In this document: one piece after another, positions 1 to 10,285 of the stretch
Position numbering within the stretch: position 1 is the first letter of the stretch
How the letters are laid out: every line of letters starts with the position of its first letter
Assembly (NCBI GenBank): GCA_023614405.1
Contig: CM042693.1
Span: 339,557,527 to 339,621,526 of the forward strand
From: Avena insularis
Taxonomy: Eukaryota; Streptophyta; Magnoliopsida; Poales; Poaceae
Length of the DNA stretch: 64,000 nucleotides
Direction of reading: 5' to 3'
The notes under the pieces: model-generated
What the model saw: the letters and a program-made list of their open reading frames with translations, nothing else
Told to the model about the DNA's origin: nothing
Databases searched by the model: none
Position numbers and translations under genes: made by a program

Positions 1-1582
1 TTTCCGAACTAGGCTTCAAAAGATAATATATCGTGTGTGGATTTTGTTGGGAGTGAACTAGCTTGCTAACCACACTGCTTGGGTAGTATACTACATGATG
101 TGATCATGTGAGTTTGAAGCAATATATAGCAGCACATGCCAAATTCTTCGAGTATTTGATAAGATGAGGTGGTAAATAATGATATACAGTATCTTGCGAA
201 TCTGAATTAGGCTTTCAGCCGACTTTCTCGCCTTTTTATTCACCAAAATTTTGGGTTGTTCATGGGTATACTATACTGTGGTAATACCTTCTAAACTGGC
301 CAGCGCATGCCTATTGATGCCTAATATCGATATGTTTTCCTTTCTTTGTTGAGATGTATATGTGTCAGCATCTAACTTCTCTTTGTGGTGTTGGACATAG
401 TTGGCCCTAGATTCCAATGGTAAATAACTGAAATTTCTAGGTACCAGTGGATTGTTCCATCTTCACGATGTAACTACCTTACCGTTGGTTCATTAATTAA
501 AGTCTGCTTATTGTACCATCCTACCGTATGTTGATTCTGAATTTTCTCTCTTTTTCCATGATGACCTTCCTACTACTGTTCGTTGCATTGAAATTGCTTT
601 GAGATTTCTCTCGTGTATCTGATCAACATCTTGCACCCCATATAGCAAGTACTAGCAAGTATATGTATGTGTGTAGAAGGAATAGATTGGATCGGAAGCA
701 ACATGTAGGTCATATGTGGTATAGTGCTAGAATAGGTGGATTATAATACTAATGATGGTTGATAAGTGGTGGATTAATTAGAAAGAGAGTAGAAGTAGTG
801 GCATGAATTAGCATCTGGGAACTAAAAGAATAAGTTATTTTCTCTGTTCAGGTCATTTCCATATATGAGCACAACTGAATGCTATTTTCTTTTTTCAAGA
901 GACCTAGCAGGCTTTAGTTGACAGAAACATGTATGCTTGGGTTTTAGTTGCTGCTGTGTATGCTCATATGTGTTATTTTCTTTTTTCAAGAGACCTAGCA
1001 GGCTTTAGTTATTTTCTTTCCATCATATGAGCACATATGATAACACATATGTGTTATTTTCTTTTTTCTCTTGAAAAAAGAAAATAGCATGTATGCTCAT
1101 ATGTGTTATTTTCTTTTTTAGTTGCTGCTGTCAATTGCTGCTGTCAGTTGACAGAAACATGTATGCTTGGGTTTTAGTTGCTGCTGTCAATTGCTTGGGT
1201 TTTATTTGCTGCTATCAATTATTTATTTGTAGTAAAATGGAACTTTGATGTCATTTTCTTGCTATCAGTTCCTTGCTGTCATTTTCTTGCTTGCTATCAT
1301 TTGTGCTTCTAAGTTATATGTTGTAGGATTGCAGCAAATGACAGCAAGCATTAAAGTGCAATTGGTTATGAAGCACTTGAAATTGTGCTTGTGCTTGTAT
1401 ATGAAGCACTTTATTATGTGTGTATGCAGGTTCTTGTATGAAATGAGTCACGATTTTTGCCGGAATGTTGATTAACTTCCGCTTCGCGTAAATCGGGCAC
1501 TCCTAGTTTAAGAAAATTAGCAAAGGTCATGCCGTATTTTTCCGTGCATTTAACCAATTATTTGTTTTTTATTAGTGCAAAG
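1..1582. other. AT-rich stretch without recognisable gene
   Basis: No coding signal of a known family was seen on either strand. The stretch precedes the second ORF of CACTA-1 and may be its intergenic part between the transposase (off the left edge) and that ORF. No CACTA left terminus or subterminal tggcgca cluster is visible here, so the left end of CACTA-1 probably lies outside the window. Confidence 0.4.
835..1215. repeat. Scrambled short direct and inverted repeats
   Basis: The phrase gagacctagcaggctttag occurs twice (about 900 and 990). The motif tatgtgttattttctttttt recurs at least three times, and an inverted form (cttgaaaaaagaaaatagca) follows directly, making a near-palindrome around 1040-1120. 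The block acagaaacatgtatgcttgg also occurs twice. It looks like local slippage or template-switch rearrangement rather than a named element. Confidence 0.6.
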
Positions 1583-4500
1583 ATGTGTGACAACGACGAG
1601 GCTGGATGTTCTAAGCGCATCAGCGCTGAAGGAGAACTCAGACCTCTGAATAAACAATTGACATTCTGGGAGGCGGCCCAGTGGCTAGAAGACGATGAAG
1701 AATACCATCCTTCGGAGAGCGAGGATGATGAGATGGAAGACACGGAGGAAGAAGCCGAAGGAACGGCGGGTGATGAAACAACTGATGGCGGCGAGGGGAC
1801 AGGGAGTGGTAGCAATCCTCCTAAGAAGAAGAAGCAGCCGAAGGACCGGCGCCCAAACACGGTCGGCACCGTCAGGAGGAAATTACCAAGTGAGCCCATC
1901 AGGTTCCTTTGAGCCTGCCTTGTCGTCAAAGGTGCGGTGGACAAGTGGCGGCGATCACCGGACAACCATCTCGATCAACACCGAGAATCTCCGCATAAAG
2001 ATAATGGCCACTTATACACTCTTCGAGAAGCTGCACGCAAGATACAAGTTCCCCGCTAAGTATCAGAACACAAATTATCATGGGAACGAAGTAAACAAAT
2101 CCGCCCTCACAAAGATGAGCAAAGCCCTGGCCAGCTAGAGAACCCGGATAAAGAAGAAGATCTATAAAGAAGGCAAAAGTCTCGAGGAGATCCAGAAGAT
2201 TGACCCGCAGATCATCGAAGATCAGTTCCGGGAGTTCAAGGAGAGGTGTGAATCCGAAAGAGCCCTGGCCAATAGTAATCGGGGAAAGGTGCTGCAGGCG
2301 ATGAATATAGGTCATCACCATCTCGGATTAGATGGATACAGAACCGCGGAGGTCAAATGGAATAAGGAGGACGAAGAGTATAGATCCAAGGGGATAGAAA
2401 ACCCCTTTGCTAAATTCGAACCCGGGCAGGTTCGAAACTTCATCAGGGCCCGTTACCATGTGGACCCAAAAACCAAACAACTCACCGCGGATCTTGCGGT
2501 GAAGGAATTCGAGGAAATTGTGGTAAGTATAATCTAATTACCGCGGATCAACTCGATTGCAATCTAATCGATGATCTAAATGATTCATTATTTCTTCCGC
2601 AGGAGGAGGAAATTGTTGCTAGTCATGGATCCTGTGGTTCCTCATCCTGTGGGTCAACGGCGCCACCCGTGGGATAACCTTTAACAGGCGATGAACCGGG
2701 CCAAGAAAATAGAGCCGTTATGAAGAAGCCGTTGCCGTCGGCTGGCCGTCTGCCGCCTCGGGGTAAGAATTGGGTGGATCATTTTGGTCCACCGCCGAGG
2801 ACGCATGTGGCGCCGTCGGGAAGGAGCGAGGAGGAAAACCGCGAGGTTCAAGAACTTAAGGCACAAGTGGCGCGGATCCCGCAGATCGTCCAAGACAACC
2901 TGGTAATCACCCTCACGTCCTTCCTGCCTACCTTGGTGGAGTCAATAGCAAACTGGAGTGCGGGTGGTCGAGTAGGGCCGCGTCGATTCCAAGCATGGTC
3001 AGCCACTCGAACAACGGCACCGACGAATCAGCGAACTACATGTTCGTGACTCACCGCTAGCACCGCGCCGCAAGTGTTGGTGACTTCGCCATCACCGCGG
3101 CGCCGAGTACATGTTGGTGCCCCCTGCCATCGCCGGCGGCACCGGAGCTCCAAGCACCCATCGGTAGGGAGAATACACCGCGGCCAGCACCGCGCCATCA
3201 AGCAGCCCTTCCGCCTCTTTGCACGCCCGTCGTTGTATGCGCGTCGACATTAGCCGATCTCGACGCCATCACGATAAACAAATTGCTTTAATTACCGCCT
3301 TTCATGCCATCTATTACTCTTATGGCATCTCCGACGACGCCAGACATGTTTTCCGCAGACGGATGTTCCTTGCACTCTCTTATGCTACGTGAACAACGAG
3401 CTGAGGATGTTGCCAAAGGTACCATCGTTCAACCCTTGCAGCGACGTTCCACTCAAGGCTGATGTCGGATAGCGTGCCTGTGGTTAAAATTAGTCGGGTG
3501 CTAAGGGGATGCGACGACCTGGAACCTCCCATTCAACCCCCAGGAGCGGATGAAGAAGAGTTGTCTGTCCTCAGAACTTGCTTCGGCTTATTCTTGCTAT
3601 GGCCAAAGAGCATGATCCGTTTGGGGACGTCGGGGCCATCACGCCACAGACAACAAAGACCACCGTCGTGCCAGCGACAAGCGGTGGCAAGGCCCTCACC
3701 TTTGCCGTCACCTCCACGCCGGTGGGTCGGATGATCATGTTGATGATATGCACATGGCGCAGATCCGCCGAGGACGGCGAAGACCGGAATGATCACTTCT
3801 TCAGCACTCGTTTGGCAATGAAGACCTAGCTGGTGGCCCCACGAGAAAGCCACTATCACCAAGCGTCTTTGGTTCTTAGAGACGCCCAGCTTGCGCTTTA
3901 CGAGCCAGCTGATACAACCAACCGCCCTTTATTCTAAGCCCCGACACACTACATAGGGCGGCCGATGCTCAGATTATGTGCCTGCCCGCTCTCCAAAAGG
4001 AAAAAGGGCAGGAAAAGAAAATCTAGCAGCTCGAGCCACCGGTGGCGTCTACAATCGAATCCGATCAGGTTTCGGGACGGGCCACCAAGACCCGAGGGTA
4101 TTATGTGGAGGATTCATGTGGCGGGTGAGCCCATGCTACCTAAGAATTTGCGGAAGCTCGCCAGTTCGGAACTGCAGAGCGTGCATGACGGCGTGCTGAC
4201 GATAGAGAGACGCCTTCTATCGGATAAAGATCCCTCGCACCCGGTATTTGTGGTTAAGGTGCCACCAGGCTTGGGCTTCGTCGACAATGCCCCTGCGGAT
4301 CTGTTCTTCCTGCGGTTCGAGGACATCTTCAATATGTTCCACCTATACCCGCTGCACTATACCATGGTCCGCCTTTTCTCTCACCGCCATGCAGATCATT
4401 AGAGAGAACACACCGGGCATCGCTATAGTGGACCCCTACTACATGCGTGACGGTTGCTTGGGTTCCCCCGCCGAACGACGTATCGTGGCCTCGTACCTAA

Positions 4501-5214
4501 AAAGAATCCTCGTGGCGAACAAGACAAAGGAATACATTCTCGTGCCTTACTTTCCCGAGTAAGTCGTTATTCACTCGCCACCATCGATTGACTTTATTAG
4601 ATCATCATCATTCTTTTTCCAACACATTCCATTTGAATTTTTTGCGTAGAGATGAACACTGCACGCTCATCTCCTTATGGCCGAAGCATTGCCACGCCAC
4701 GTATTTCGACTCAGGGAGTCTAGAAAAGAAGAAAAACTACGACAAGATCAAGGAAGTTCTGGATGATGCTCTCACTGGCTTTGCCTCGACGGAAGGCACC
4801 ACCTTCATTCTTACGAAGTTCAAGTTCGGCAGGCACATCTTTAACCACGTAACGGAGTTCCCCTGTGTGAAGCAGCCGGAAAACAGTAAGAAGGAAGCCT
4901 ACTACGCACTCCATCACATGAGGGTGTTCCTACTTGACCAGCAGAATTCTACGCTGCCAGATCATCTCAAACAGTGGGCCGAAGCAAAGGCCAAGATCAA
5001 TGATTCAGATATTAGACAAGAGATGTATCGCATCCAGCAGTAGTTTGGGGCAATCATCTTTCGTGATGTCATGACTTCGGGGGGGATCTTCTACGGAGGA
5101 AATATCCCGAATAACCGTGACATAGAAGATCGCCTAGAGATGCAGGGTGACTATAGGAAGTTCATGACGAGACAAGGCTTCCTCTCGTTCCCTAAGCCGA
5201 GCCAGAAGGCTTGA
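1583..5214 (+). pseudogene. CACTA second-ORF protein with Transposase_24-like and Ulp1-like (C48) parts, degenerate
   Basis: The gene reads as a CACTA second-ORF protein. An acidic, Lys-rich N-terminus begins at ATG 1583 (MCDNDEAG). A segment with ALTKMSKALAS and NFIRARYHVDPKTK follows, resembling the Ptta/En-Spm plant transposase family. Spliced C-terminal parts carry PLHYTMVRLFS, AIVDPYYMR and HCTLISLWPK...TYFDS, as in Ulp1/C48 folds. Introns are recognisable near 2523-2602 and 4559-4649; the second joins in phase (PE|DEHCTL). Breaks: a frameshift near 1912, TAG for Trp at 2136, a frameshift near 4375, and TAG at 5041. The likely end is TGA 5212. The His and Asp of the protease triad are present, but the Cys position aligns with Glu (QPENSKKEAYYA against QPPGSNLCGYYV), so it was probably not a working peptidase even before decay. 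Confidence 0.75.
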
Positions 5215-5408
5215 TGTTGGCCTAGTTGTAGTTACAAACTATAGATGACCTTTGTGTGTGTGTGTGGACAAGTGTACTTATCTTATTAGGTTTATGAATC
5301 ATCGCTTACTTATTTTGCTTATTATTATTATATATCAATCAATGCTTGGTTTTTTTGCTTACTCTTTGGTCCTTTGCTCACTTGGGTCCTTCTTTTTTTC
5401 CTTACTCT
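5215..5408. other. 3' flank of the CACTA-1 ORF
   Basis: AT-rich, with a short (tg)n run near 5252-5264. No gene was recognised. It leads directly into the hairpin array. Confidence 0.5.
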
Positions 5409-6402
5409 TTTTTCGAGAATAATGCCGATGATTGAAATGTCGTGGCACACTATATATGTGAATATGCTACGATGGGATTGTGAGCCTTGTGATATGCACA
5501 AGTCCAAGTCTTGTGCATCCTACTTGGCTCACCGTTCCATCGTAGCATATTCCTGTGTCCAACGACCTATGTATATATATGAGGCATTCTTTTCGAGTTA
5601 TTTTTGTCTTTTTCGAGAATAATGCCGATGATTGAAATGTCATGGCACAATATATATGTGAATGTGCTACGACGGGATAGTTAGCCTTGTGATATGCACA
5701 AGTCCAGGAATTGTGCATCCTACTTGGCTGACTGTTCCGTCGTAGCATATTCCTATGTCTAACGACCTATGTATATATATGAGGCATTCTTTTCGAGTTA
5801 TTTTTGTCTTTTTCGAGAATAATGCCGATGATTGAAATGTCGTGGCACACTATATATGTGAATGTGCTATGATGGGATTGTGAGCCTTGTGACATGCACA
5901 AGTCTAGGTCTTATGCATCCTACTTGGCTCACGGTTACATCATAGCATATTCCTGTGTCCAACGACCTAGCTAGTTATATATGAGGCATTCTTTTCGAGC
6001 TACTTTGGTCTTCTTCGAGAATAATGCCGATGATTGAAATGTCGTGGCACACTATATATGTGAATGTGCTACGATGGGATTGTACGCCTTGTGCTATGCA
6101 CAAGTCCAGGTGTTGTGCATCCTACTTGGCGTACGGTTCCATCGTAGCATATTCCTGTGTCCAACGACCTAGCTAGTTATATATGAGGCATGATTTTTGA
6201 GTTACTTTGGTCTTTTTCGAGAATAATACCGATGACTGAAATGTCGTGGCACGCTATATATGTGAATATGCTGCGATGGGATTGTCCGCCTTGTGCTATG
6301 CACAGGTCCAGGTGTTGTGCATCCTACTTGGCGGACAGTTCCATCGTAGCATATTCCTGTGTCGAACAACCTAGTTATATATGAGGCATGCTTTTTGAGT
6401 TT
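5409..6402 (+). repeat. Five tandem units of about 200 bp inside CACTA-1
   Basis: Each unit opens with ttcgagaataatgccgatga (the last with ataataccgatga) and closes near tatatgaggcat. Unit starts are near 5409, 5609, 5809, 6012 and 6214, giving a period of 200-202 bp. Each unit contains one long imperfect palindrome, listed separately. The array lies between the Ulp1-like ORF and the RNase H1 N-terminal-like ORF. Units differ by scattered substitutions, so the array is not newly expanded. Confidence 0.9.
5466..6350 (+). ncRNA. Candidate miRNA-like or structured-RNA hairpin cluster (five hairpins)
   Basis: Arm pairs are 5466-5486/5526-5546, 5666-5686/5726-5746, 5866-5886/5926-5946, 6068-6088/6128-6148 and 6270-6290/6330-6350. 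All have 21-nt arms and exactly 39 nt between the arms, and the stem extends outward through gaatatgc/gcatattc. The loop side holds a second small stem (tgcacaag/cttgtgca). The loop-proximal arm ends differ between units but stay paired: gtgagcc/ggctcac (units 1 and 3), gttagcc/ggctgac (2), gtacgcc/ggcgtac (4), gtccgcc/ggcggac (5). Unit 3 also changes gctac to gctat together with gtagc to atagc. Rice miR820 is a known CACTA-encoded miRNA family, so the setting has precedent. I do not recognise these sequences as a named miRNA, and transcription is unproven. Confidence 0.5.
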
Positions 6403-6507
6403 GGTCTTTTTGATTTAGGAGTACTTTCTATAAGTGTATCTTTATATGCGACTTTAATTATATATGTTTTTTTCAATAACCGGTTAATTATTATTGTCAA
6501 CTTATAG

Positions 6508-6755
6508 ATGACGTGGTACGTCGTGTACAAGGGACGGGTTCCCGAGTCTACGATGATTGGGAAGATTGCCGGAGACAGGTGCACCATTTCAGCGGAAATA
6601 GCTACAAAGGGTACAACACTATGGCGGAGGCGGAAGCTAGATACATGCGCTATCTAGCGGGAGTTAGGACAAGGAACCGGATGAAGACCTACACCTTCGT
6701 CACGGCGGTGATCATGCTTATCTTCTTTGGTTGTTTATCCCGCATTTGTGTCTAG
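6508..6755 (+). pseudogene. RNase H1 N-terminal (viroplasmin-like fold) domain ORF of CACTA-1, frameshifted
   Basis: From ATG 6508 the frame reads MTWYVVYKGRVP. After about 12 codons it must move to another frame to continue as VYDDWEDCRRQVHHFSGNSY, KGYNTMAEAEARYMRYLAG and a C-terminal hydrophobic segment (TFVTAVIMLIFFGC), ending at TAG 6753. A single base appears lost in the Gly-Arg-Val-Pro-(Gly) stretch. The WYVVYKG...V...W.....V..F.G..YK....EA pattern is that of the RNase H1 N-terminal hybrid-binding domain. I know similar short ORFs with a C-terminal membrane segment from other Triticeae CACTA elements. A role in transposition is not known. It lies downstream of the hairpin array and upstream of the terminal repeats. 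Confidence 0.6.
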
Positions 6756-7039
6756 TTAGTTTAGATGTCTAGGCGAGCTTCCGAGCTCTAACTTGTTCGA
6801 TCGACACATGTATTCGCATGTCACCAACTACTACTTTGTAACTTGATCAAAACAATGTAACTTATACTATGTATTCATGTATGAGACTTATCTATATGTA
6901 TTTATTTCAATCTTGTTTTTCATATTGTGTATTTATAAATATAATTGTATATCTTGTATCTGTGTGTGTATATCTGCCGTAATATTGTATATAATCTGTA
7001 TTATATATAATCTGGCGAGAAAATTAAAAAAAACAAAAA
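6756..7039. other. AT-rich spacer of CACTA-1
   Basis: No gene or repeat family was recognised. It has a few long T/A runs before the subterminal motif block begins. Confidence 0.4.
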
Positions 7040-7333
7040 ACACATCTGTGGCGCGCATGATCTACCTTCTGTGGCGCACTACACCGAAAGCGCACTATAG
7101 AAGCTTAGTGGCGCCCTAGGTAGTGCGCCATAGAAGATCCTAGGGGTAGCGCACCTGCCCAAACATCTGTGGAGCACTAGCAGGTGCGCTACGCCTGTCT
7201 CTACACAACCATGGTGCACTAGGCAGTGCGCCACGACTGAGAGATAGCCGTAGCGCAAGGCACGTGGCGCACTGCTAGTGCGCCACAGATGATGTTTTCA
7301 GGTGCGCCACTAAAGGCCATTTTCCTAGTAGTG
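7040..7333 (+). repeat. CACTA-1 right subterminal repeats and terminal inverted repeat
   Basis: A dozen or so copies in both orientations of a tggcgcactag / agtgcgccac motif lead into the terminal sequence cctagtagtg. In CACTA elements such motif clusters are transposase-accessory binding sites. The same motif type flanks the non-autonomous element at 44943-46416, which therefore belongs to the same or a close family. Confidence 0.85.
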
Positions 7334-8844
7334 TCGGTCGGCAGTGGTAAGTTCTACCAGCTACAGGAGGTAAGGCATAGCCGACCGCCACCTTAATGGA
7401 TAAGCCCATTAATCTCACATGTAGCTCAGCGTGTTCGCTCTCCGTGATCTCATCCACGTGGTATCGAGGACCCACCATTTCAAGCGTGGGCTGCACGTTT
7501 TTCGTGGAAGCCACGCTGCTTTTTTGCGCAAAGTCTAGGCCGCCGGCAGCTTCCAATGCAGGCTCTTCGTGCCGCTGAGATGGGCCGGTAGCTTTCTGGC
7601 TCTTTTGTGCATTCACTTGCGCCTGAAGCGTCACAAGTGCATGTTCTATCTGTGTCATCCGGTCTGTACGCTCTTTTTCTTTTCTGCCGCGCCATCTGTA
7701 AGAGTCGCCCCACTTGGAAAACCCATCCTTCCACGTCATACCCCATGTGTCTCGTGCAAGTCCAGGGTGTTCTTTTTTACCGATGGCGCGTGTCAGCTGG
7801 TCATTCTATCTGTCGGGATGGAAGGTCCTGGCGACTGTTTCCTCGTATGCCGTGATGAGTTCAGTGACGGGTTTGGCAAGGAGGGTTGGGATGATACACA
7901 ATCCTGTTTCTGTGTCCAACCTTAACCCGATTCCGTAGAACCAAGTCTTTGCACGTAGGTCCCACCCATGTGTCTGGGGTGTGATCCCTCTATCGCGCAT
8001 GGCCTTCTCAGCTTCCTCCCACTTAGGCCTCTGAGATATGTAGCCACCTGACCCCGTCCCCTGGTGATATTCCTTCTTCTGGGAATTTAGCGTATTGGTT
8101 TCTGACCTCTTTGTAGATATAGTACCTTCCTTGTATGCCACAAATTCGGGCCAATGAGGTCTTATCTTTGCATGATATGCGTCTTCGAAATCTAGAGTCT
8201 CGCGAGATTTGAAAAATTTGTTCAATTTTGTCTTCCAGTTGCGGAAAGCATCAGCCATCTTCTTTAGAGTCCACTCTTTGACCTTTTCCTCCTCTGGCGG
8301 TAGGGTGAAATTTACCAACAACAAATTCCAAAGCGTTTATTTAGATCTTTCATCGACAAAGGTACCGTCGCCCTTCTTTGGCTTATTCTAATATTCAATT
8401 ATGATTGGGATTTGGTCCCTAACAAGAACTCCGGCCTGACGTATAAATTTGTCTACAGCCTTCTTTGGCTCCATCGGCCTGCCATCAACATGGACTGCTT
8501 CGATCGTGAACTTTGCACGATCTTTCAACCGATGGCTCGCGCCTCGCTTGCTCTTTTTCGTAGGAGAAGATTGTTGCTGGCTGGTCGATCCGGAGGGCTA
8601 AAATAAGAAAGAAGCGTTAATATATAAAAATCAATCGGTGCAAGTCAGCAGAGGCTTAATCCATGCATATATATACCTCGACGGACTTTGTAATCACTAA
8701 AGTGCCTTCACCGGAGTCGTCATCTTCTCCATGACTACTTGAGCTGTCATCATGTCCCTCCAAGTTCAGATATTTTGAGGTATTCTCGTGGATCATGTTC
8801 TCCATTATTTCTTCCTCTTCAAGGTTTCTATCGAGTGGATCCAT
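7334..8844 (-). pseudogene. CACTA-2a second-ORF gene (Transposase_24-like), truncated by CACTA-1
   Basis: Start ATG at 8844 (MDPLDRNLEEEEIMENMIHE), followed by an acidic Ser-rich stretch and an exon with TKKSKRGASHRLKDRAKF. The core matches the Ptta/En-Spm Transposase_24 type: VNFTLPPEEEKVKEWTLKKM, RNWKTKL, IRPHWPEFVAYKEG, SGGYISQRPKWEEAEKA and TWFYGIGLRLD...TGLCIIPTLLA. A coiled-coil-like segment and a domain ending GYALPPVAGRTYHCRP come last, where CACTA-1 begins. The frame shifts between 7739 and 7806. The copy at 21380-25098 gives the missing remainder. In related elements this protein is thought to bind subterminal motifs; that role is inferred. Confidence 0.7.
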
Positions 8845-8869
8845 AGTTCCTAAAACAATAATATTATCT

Positions 8870-9374
8870 AGAGTAAGAGAGTAAACATTCAAGTGGACTT
8901 GGATTCATAAACAAATATACATATTATTCATACAAAAATACACAAATATTATCTAGAGTAAGAGAGCGACCTAGGGCGCCATGAAGCAAGCTGCTCGACT
9001 CTGCCGATGCGCCTACCTAAAAACGTGGCGCCTCTACCTAGGGGTCACCGGAGCGACGACAACCACGACGGCCTGCGGCGGCGCTTGCAGAGCAGCGAGG
9101 CGACGACGGCTCCGAGCGAGAGGGAGCGAACGGAGGGGCGGGTGAGCACCGCTTTACTTCTATAATGTGTTTCCCGTTCTTAAACTCTATAATCTTAAAT
9201 TTTCCCATGTGTAATGTAATAACCAACAAGAGATTTTCAAAGGTATATTCCTATAGCTTATCCTATTTATATTTCAACATTAGTTAATAATTGAATATTT
9301 TTTCATATAACCCATATCTCTATTGTATTGATTTGGAATCACTAGCCCATGCGGGTGCACGGATTAACGACTAG
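8870..9374 (+). other. Segment private to CACTA-2a, possibly a small Helitron
   Basis: This stretch has no counterpart at the equivalent place in CACTA-2b (near 25130-25440). Its right edge reads cccatgcgggtgcacgg, then a few bases, then ctag at 9371-9374 followed by t. That resembles a decayed Helitron 3' end (hairpin, then CTRR, then host T). The middle is GC-rich, like captured 5' gene sequence. The phrase aatattatctagagtaagag occurs at both 8865 and 8948, so a local duplication is also involved. No convincing TC 5' end was found. Confidence 0.3.
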
Positions 9375-10175
9375 TATAATTAATTAGCTATTGAATTTCC
9401 AATATTTATTTATTTTCTGGATTTATTTAAATCATTTAAAATAATTTAATGTGTCACTGTGACATCAGCACACGCCCTAAAACGTTTTACATAGAGGGCT
9501 GGGCTAGCCACAGTGGCTGACCGGTGGGCCTTAGAGCCACATCGGCCTCCACGTGGACAGGTGGGACCTGAGGGGGGTTTGACCAGGAGCTGACCCACGC
9601 GCTGGCGTCACGACGACGCTAGCGTGACGTCACGTCGCCGGCCACCAGCAGATGGTCATCGGCGCCGACGTTTCCGAGCACGCGCGTGTGAGCTAAGCAT
9701 GTGGTTCGAACCGGGGCTGCAAGGCGAGCTAGCTAGTGGCGGCACCGCCTGCGGATGGTCATCGGAGCAAGGCGTACGACGGCGAGAAGCGGCGGCGCTC
9801 GGCAAGCTATGGCGCGGGCGGGACACAGATCGAGAGAGAGGATTCGGATGGGTGCCTAAGCACCGTATGCTCACCCTAGAGCGATTGATGGTGACAGCGA
9901 GGCGAGTCGGTGACCGGAGCAACGGCGAGGCAAGCGGCGGAGCACGTCGGTGATGGGGAAGAAGCGGGCGATGCGGTCGATTGGCAGCGCCCGGGCTCGA
10001 TTCCGTTGGCGAGGAAGACCGGCGCGGCGAGGCGGAGATCTTGGTGGCCTCAGAGGGACCTGGGGCGGCCGGAAACGGCGAGGCACCGACGAGGCGGCCG
10101 CGGCTCCTCTGCTCCTCTGCTCGATCGAATTCTGGCTGGGGAAGAGGAAGAGGAAGGCGCGCACTACGTTATAAC
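9375..10175. other. GC-rich leader region upstream of the CACTA-2a second gene
   Basis: AT-rich to about 9460, then strongly GC-rich (9480-10170), with open frames on both strands typical of GC-rich DNA and no recognised protein. The equivalent region in CACTA-2b is 25560-26160. Its place between the motif cluster and the second gene suggests a promoter or 5' leader of that gene, which is an inference. Confidence 0.4.
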
Positions 10176-10285
10176 CCCCCCCCCCCCTTTAACACCGGTT
10201 GCAGCCACGAACCGATGTAAAAGGGAATTATACAGCACTTCTTTAACACTGGTTCGTGGCTGGAACCGGTGTTAAAGGGGGGGTG
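10176..10285. repeat. Internal cluster of CACTA-2 subterminal motifs
   Basis: Paired copies of ctttaacaccggtt and aaccggtgttaaag occur here in the middle of the element, not only at its ends. CACTA-2b has the equivalent cluster at 26163-26340, so it was present in the common ancestor of the two copies. No CACTAGTG terminus was seen next to it. Confidence 0.8.

Larger units (their letters stand above)
1583..7333 (+). mobile_element. CACTA-1: 3' portion of a CACTA (En/Spm) transposon
   Basis: The right terminus is seen directly: the plus strand ends ...ccattttcctagtagtg at 7333, the reverse complement of a CACTACTAGGAAAATGG terminal repeat. It is preceded from about 7040 by many short tggcgca / tgcgcca subterminal motifs. 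Inside are a CACTA second-ORF gene (1583-5214), a tandem hairpin array (5409-6402) and an RNase H1 N-terminal-like ORF (6508-6755). The sequence right of 7333 continues as CACTA-2 sequence. The intact homologue in CACTA-2b reads ...caatcggtcggcag at 23585-23598, so CACTA-1 is inserted after tcg, which would be its 3-bp target duplication. The left end and the TNP2 transposase are not in the window. Confidence 0.85.

Noticed and set aside
1497..1520. cactcctagtttaagaaaa as the left CACTA-1 terminus
   Set aside because: It resembles CACTACTAGGAAAA loosely, but there is no subterminal tggcgca cluster to its right and no tcg duplication directly at its left.
1558..1965. Ser/Pro-rich minus-strand ORF
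   Set aside because: Antisense shadow of the acidic N-terminus of the CACTA-1 ORF.
9624..10275. Overlapping ORFs on both strands
   Set aside because: GC-rich leader of CACTA-2a. The frames are not maintained in the equivalent region of CACTA-2b.
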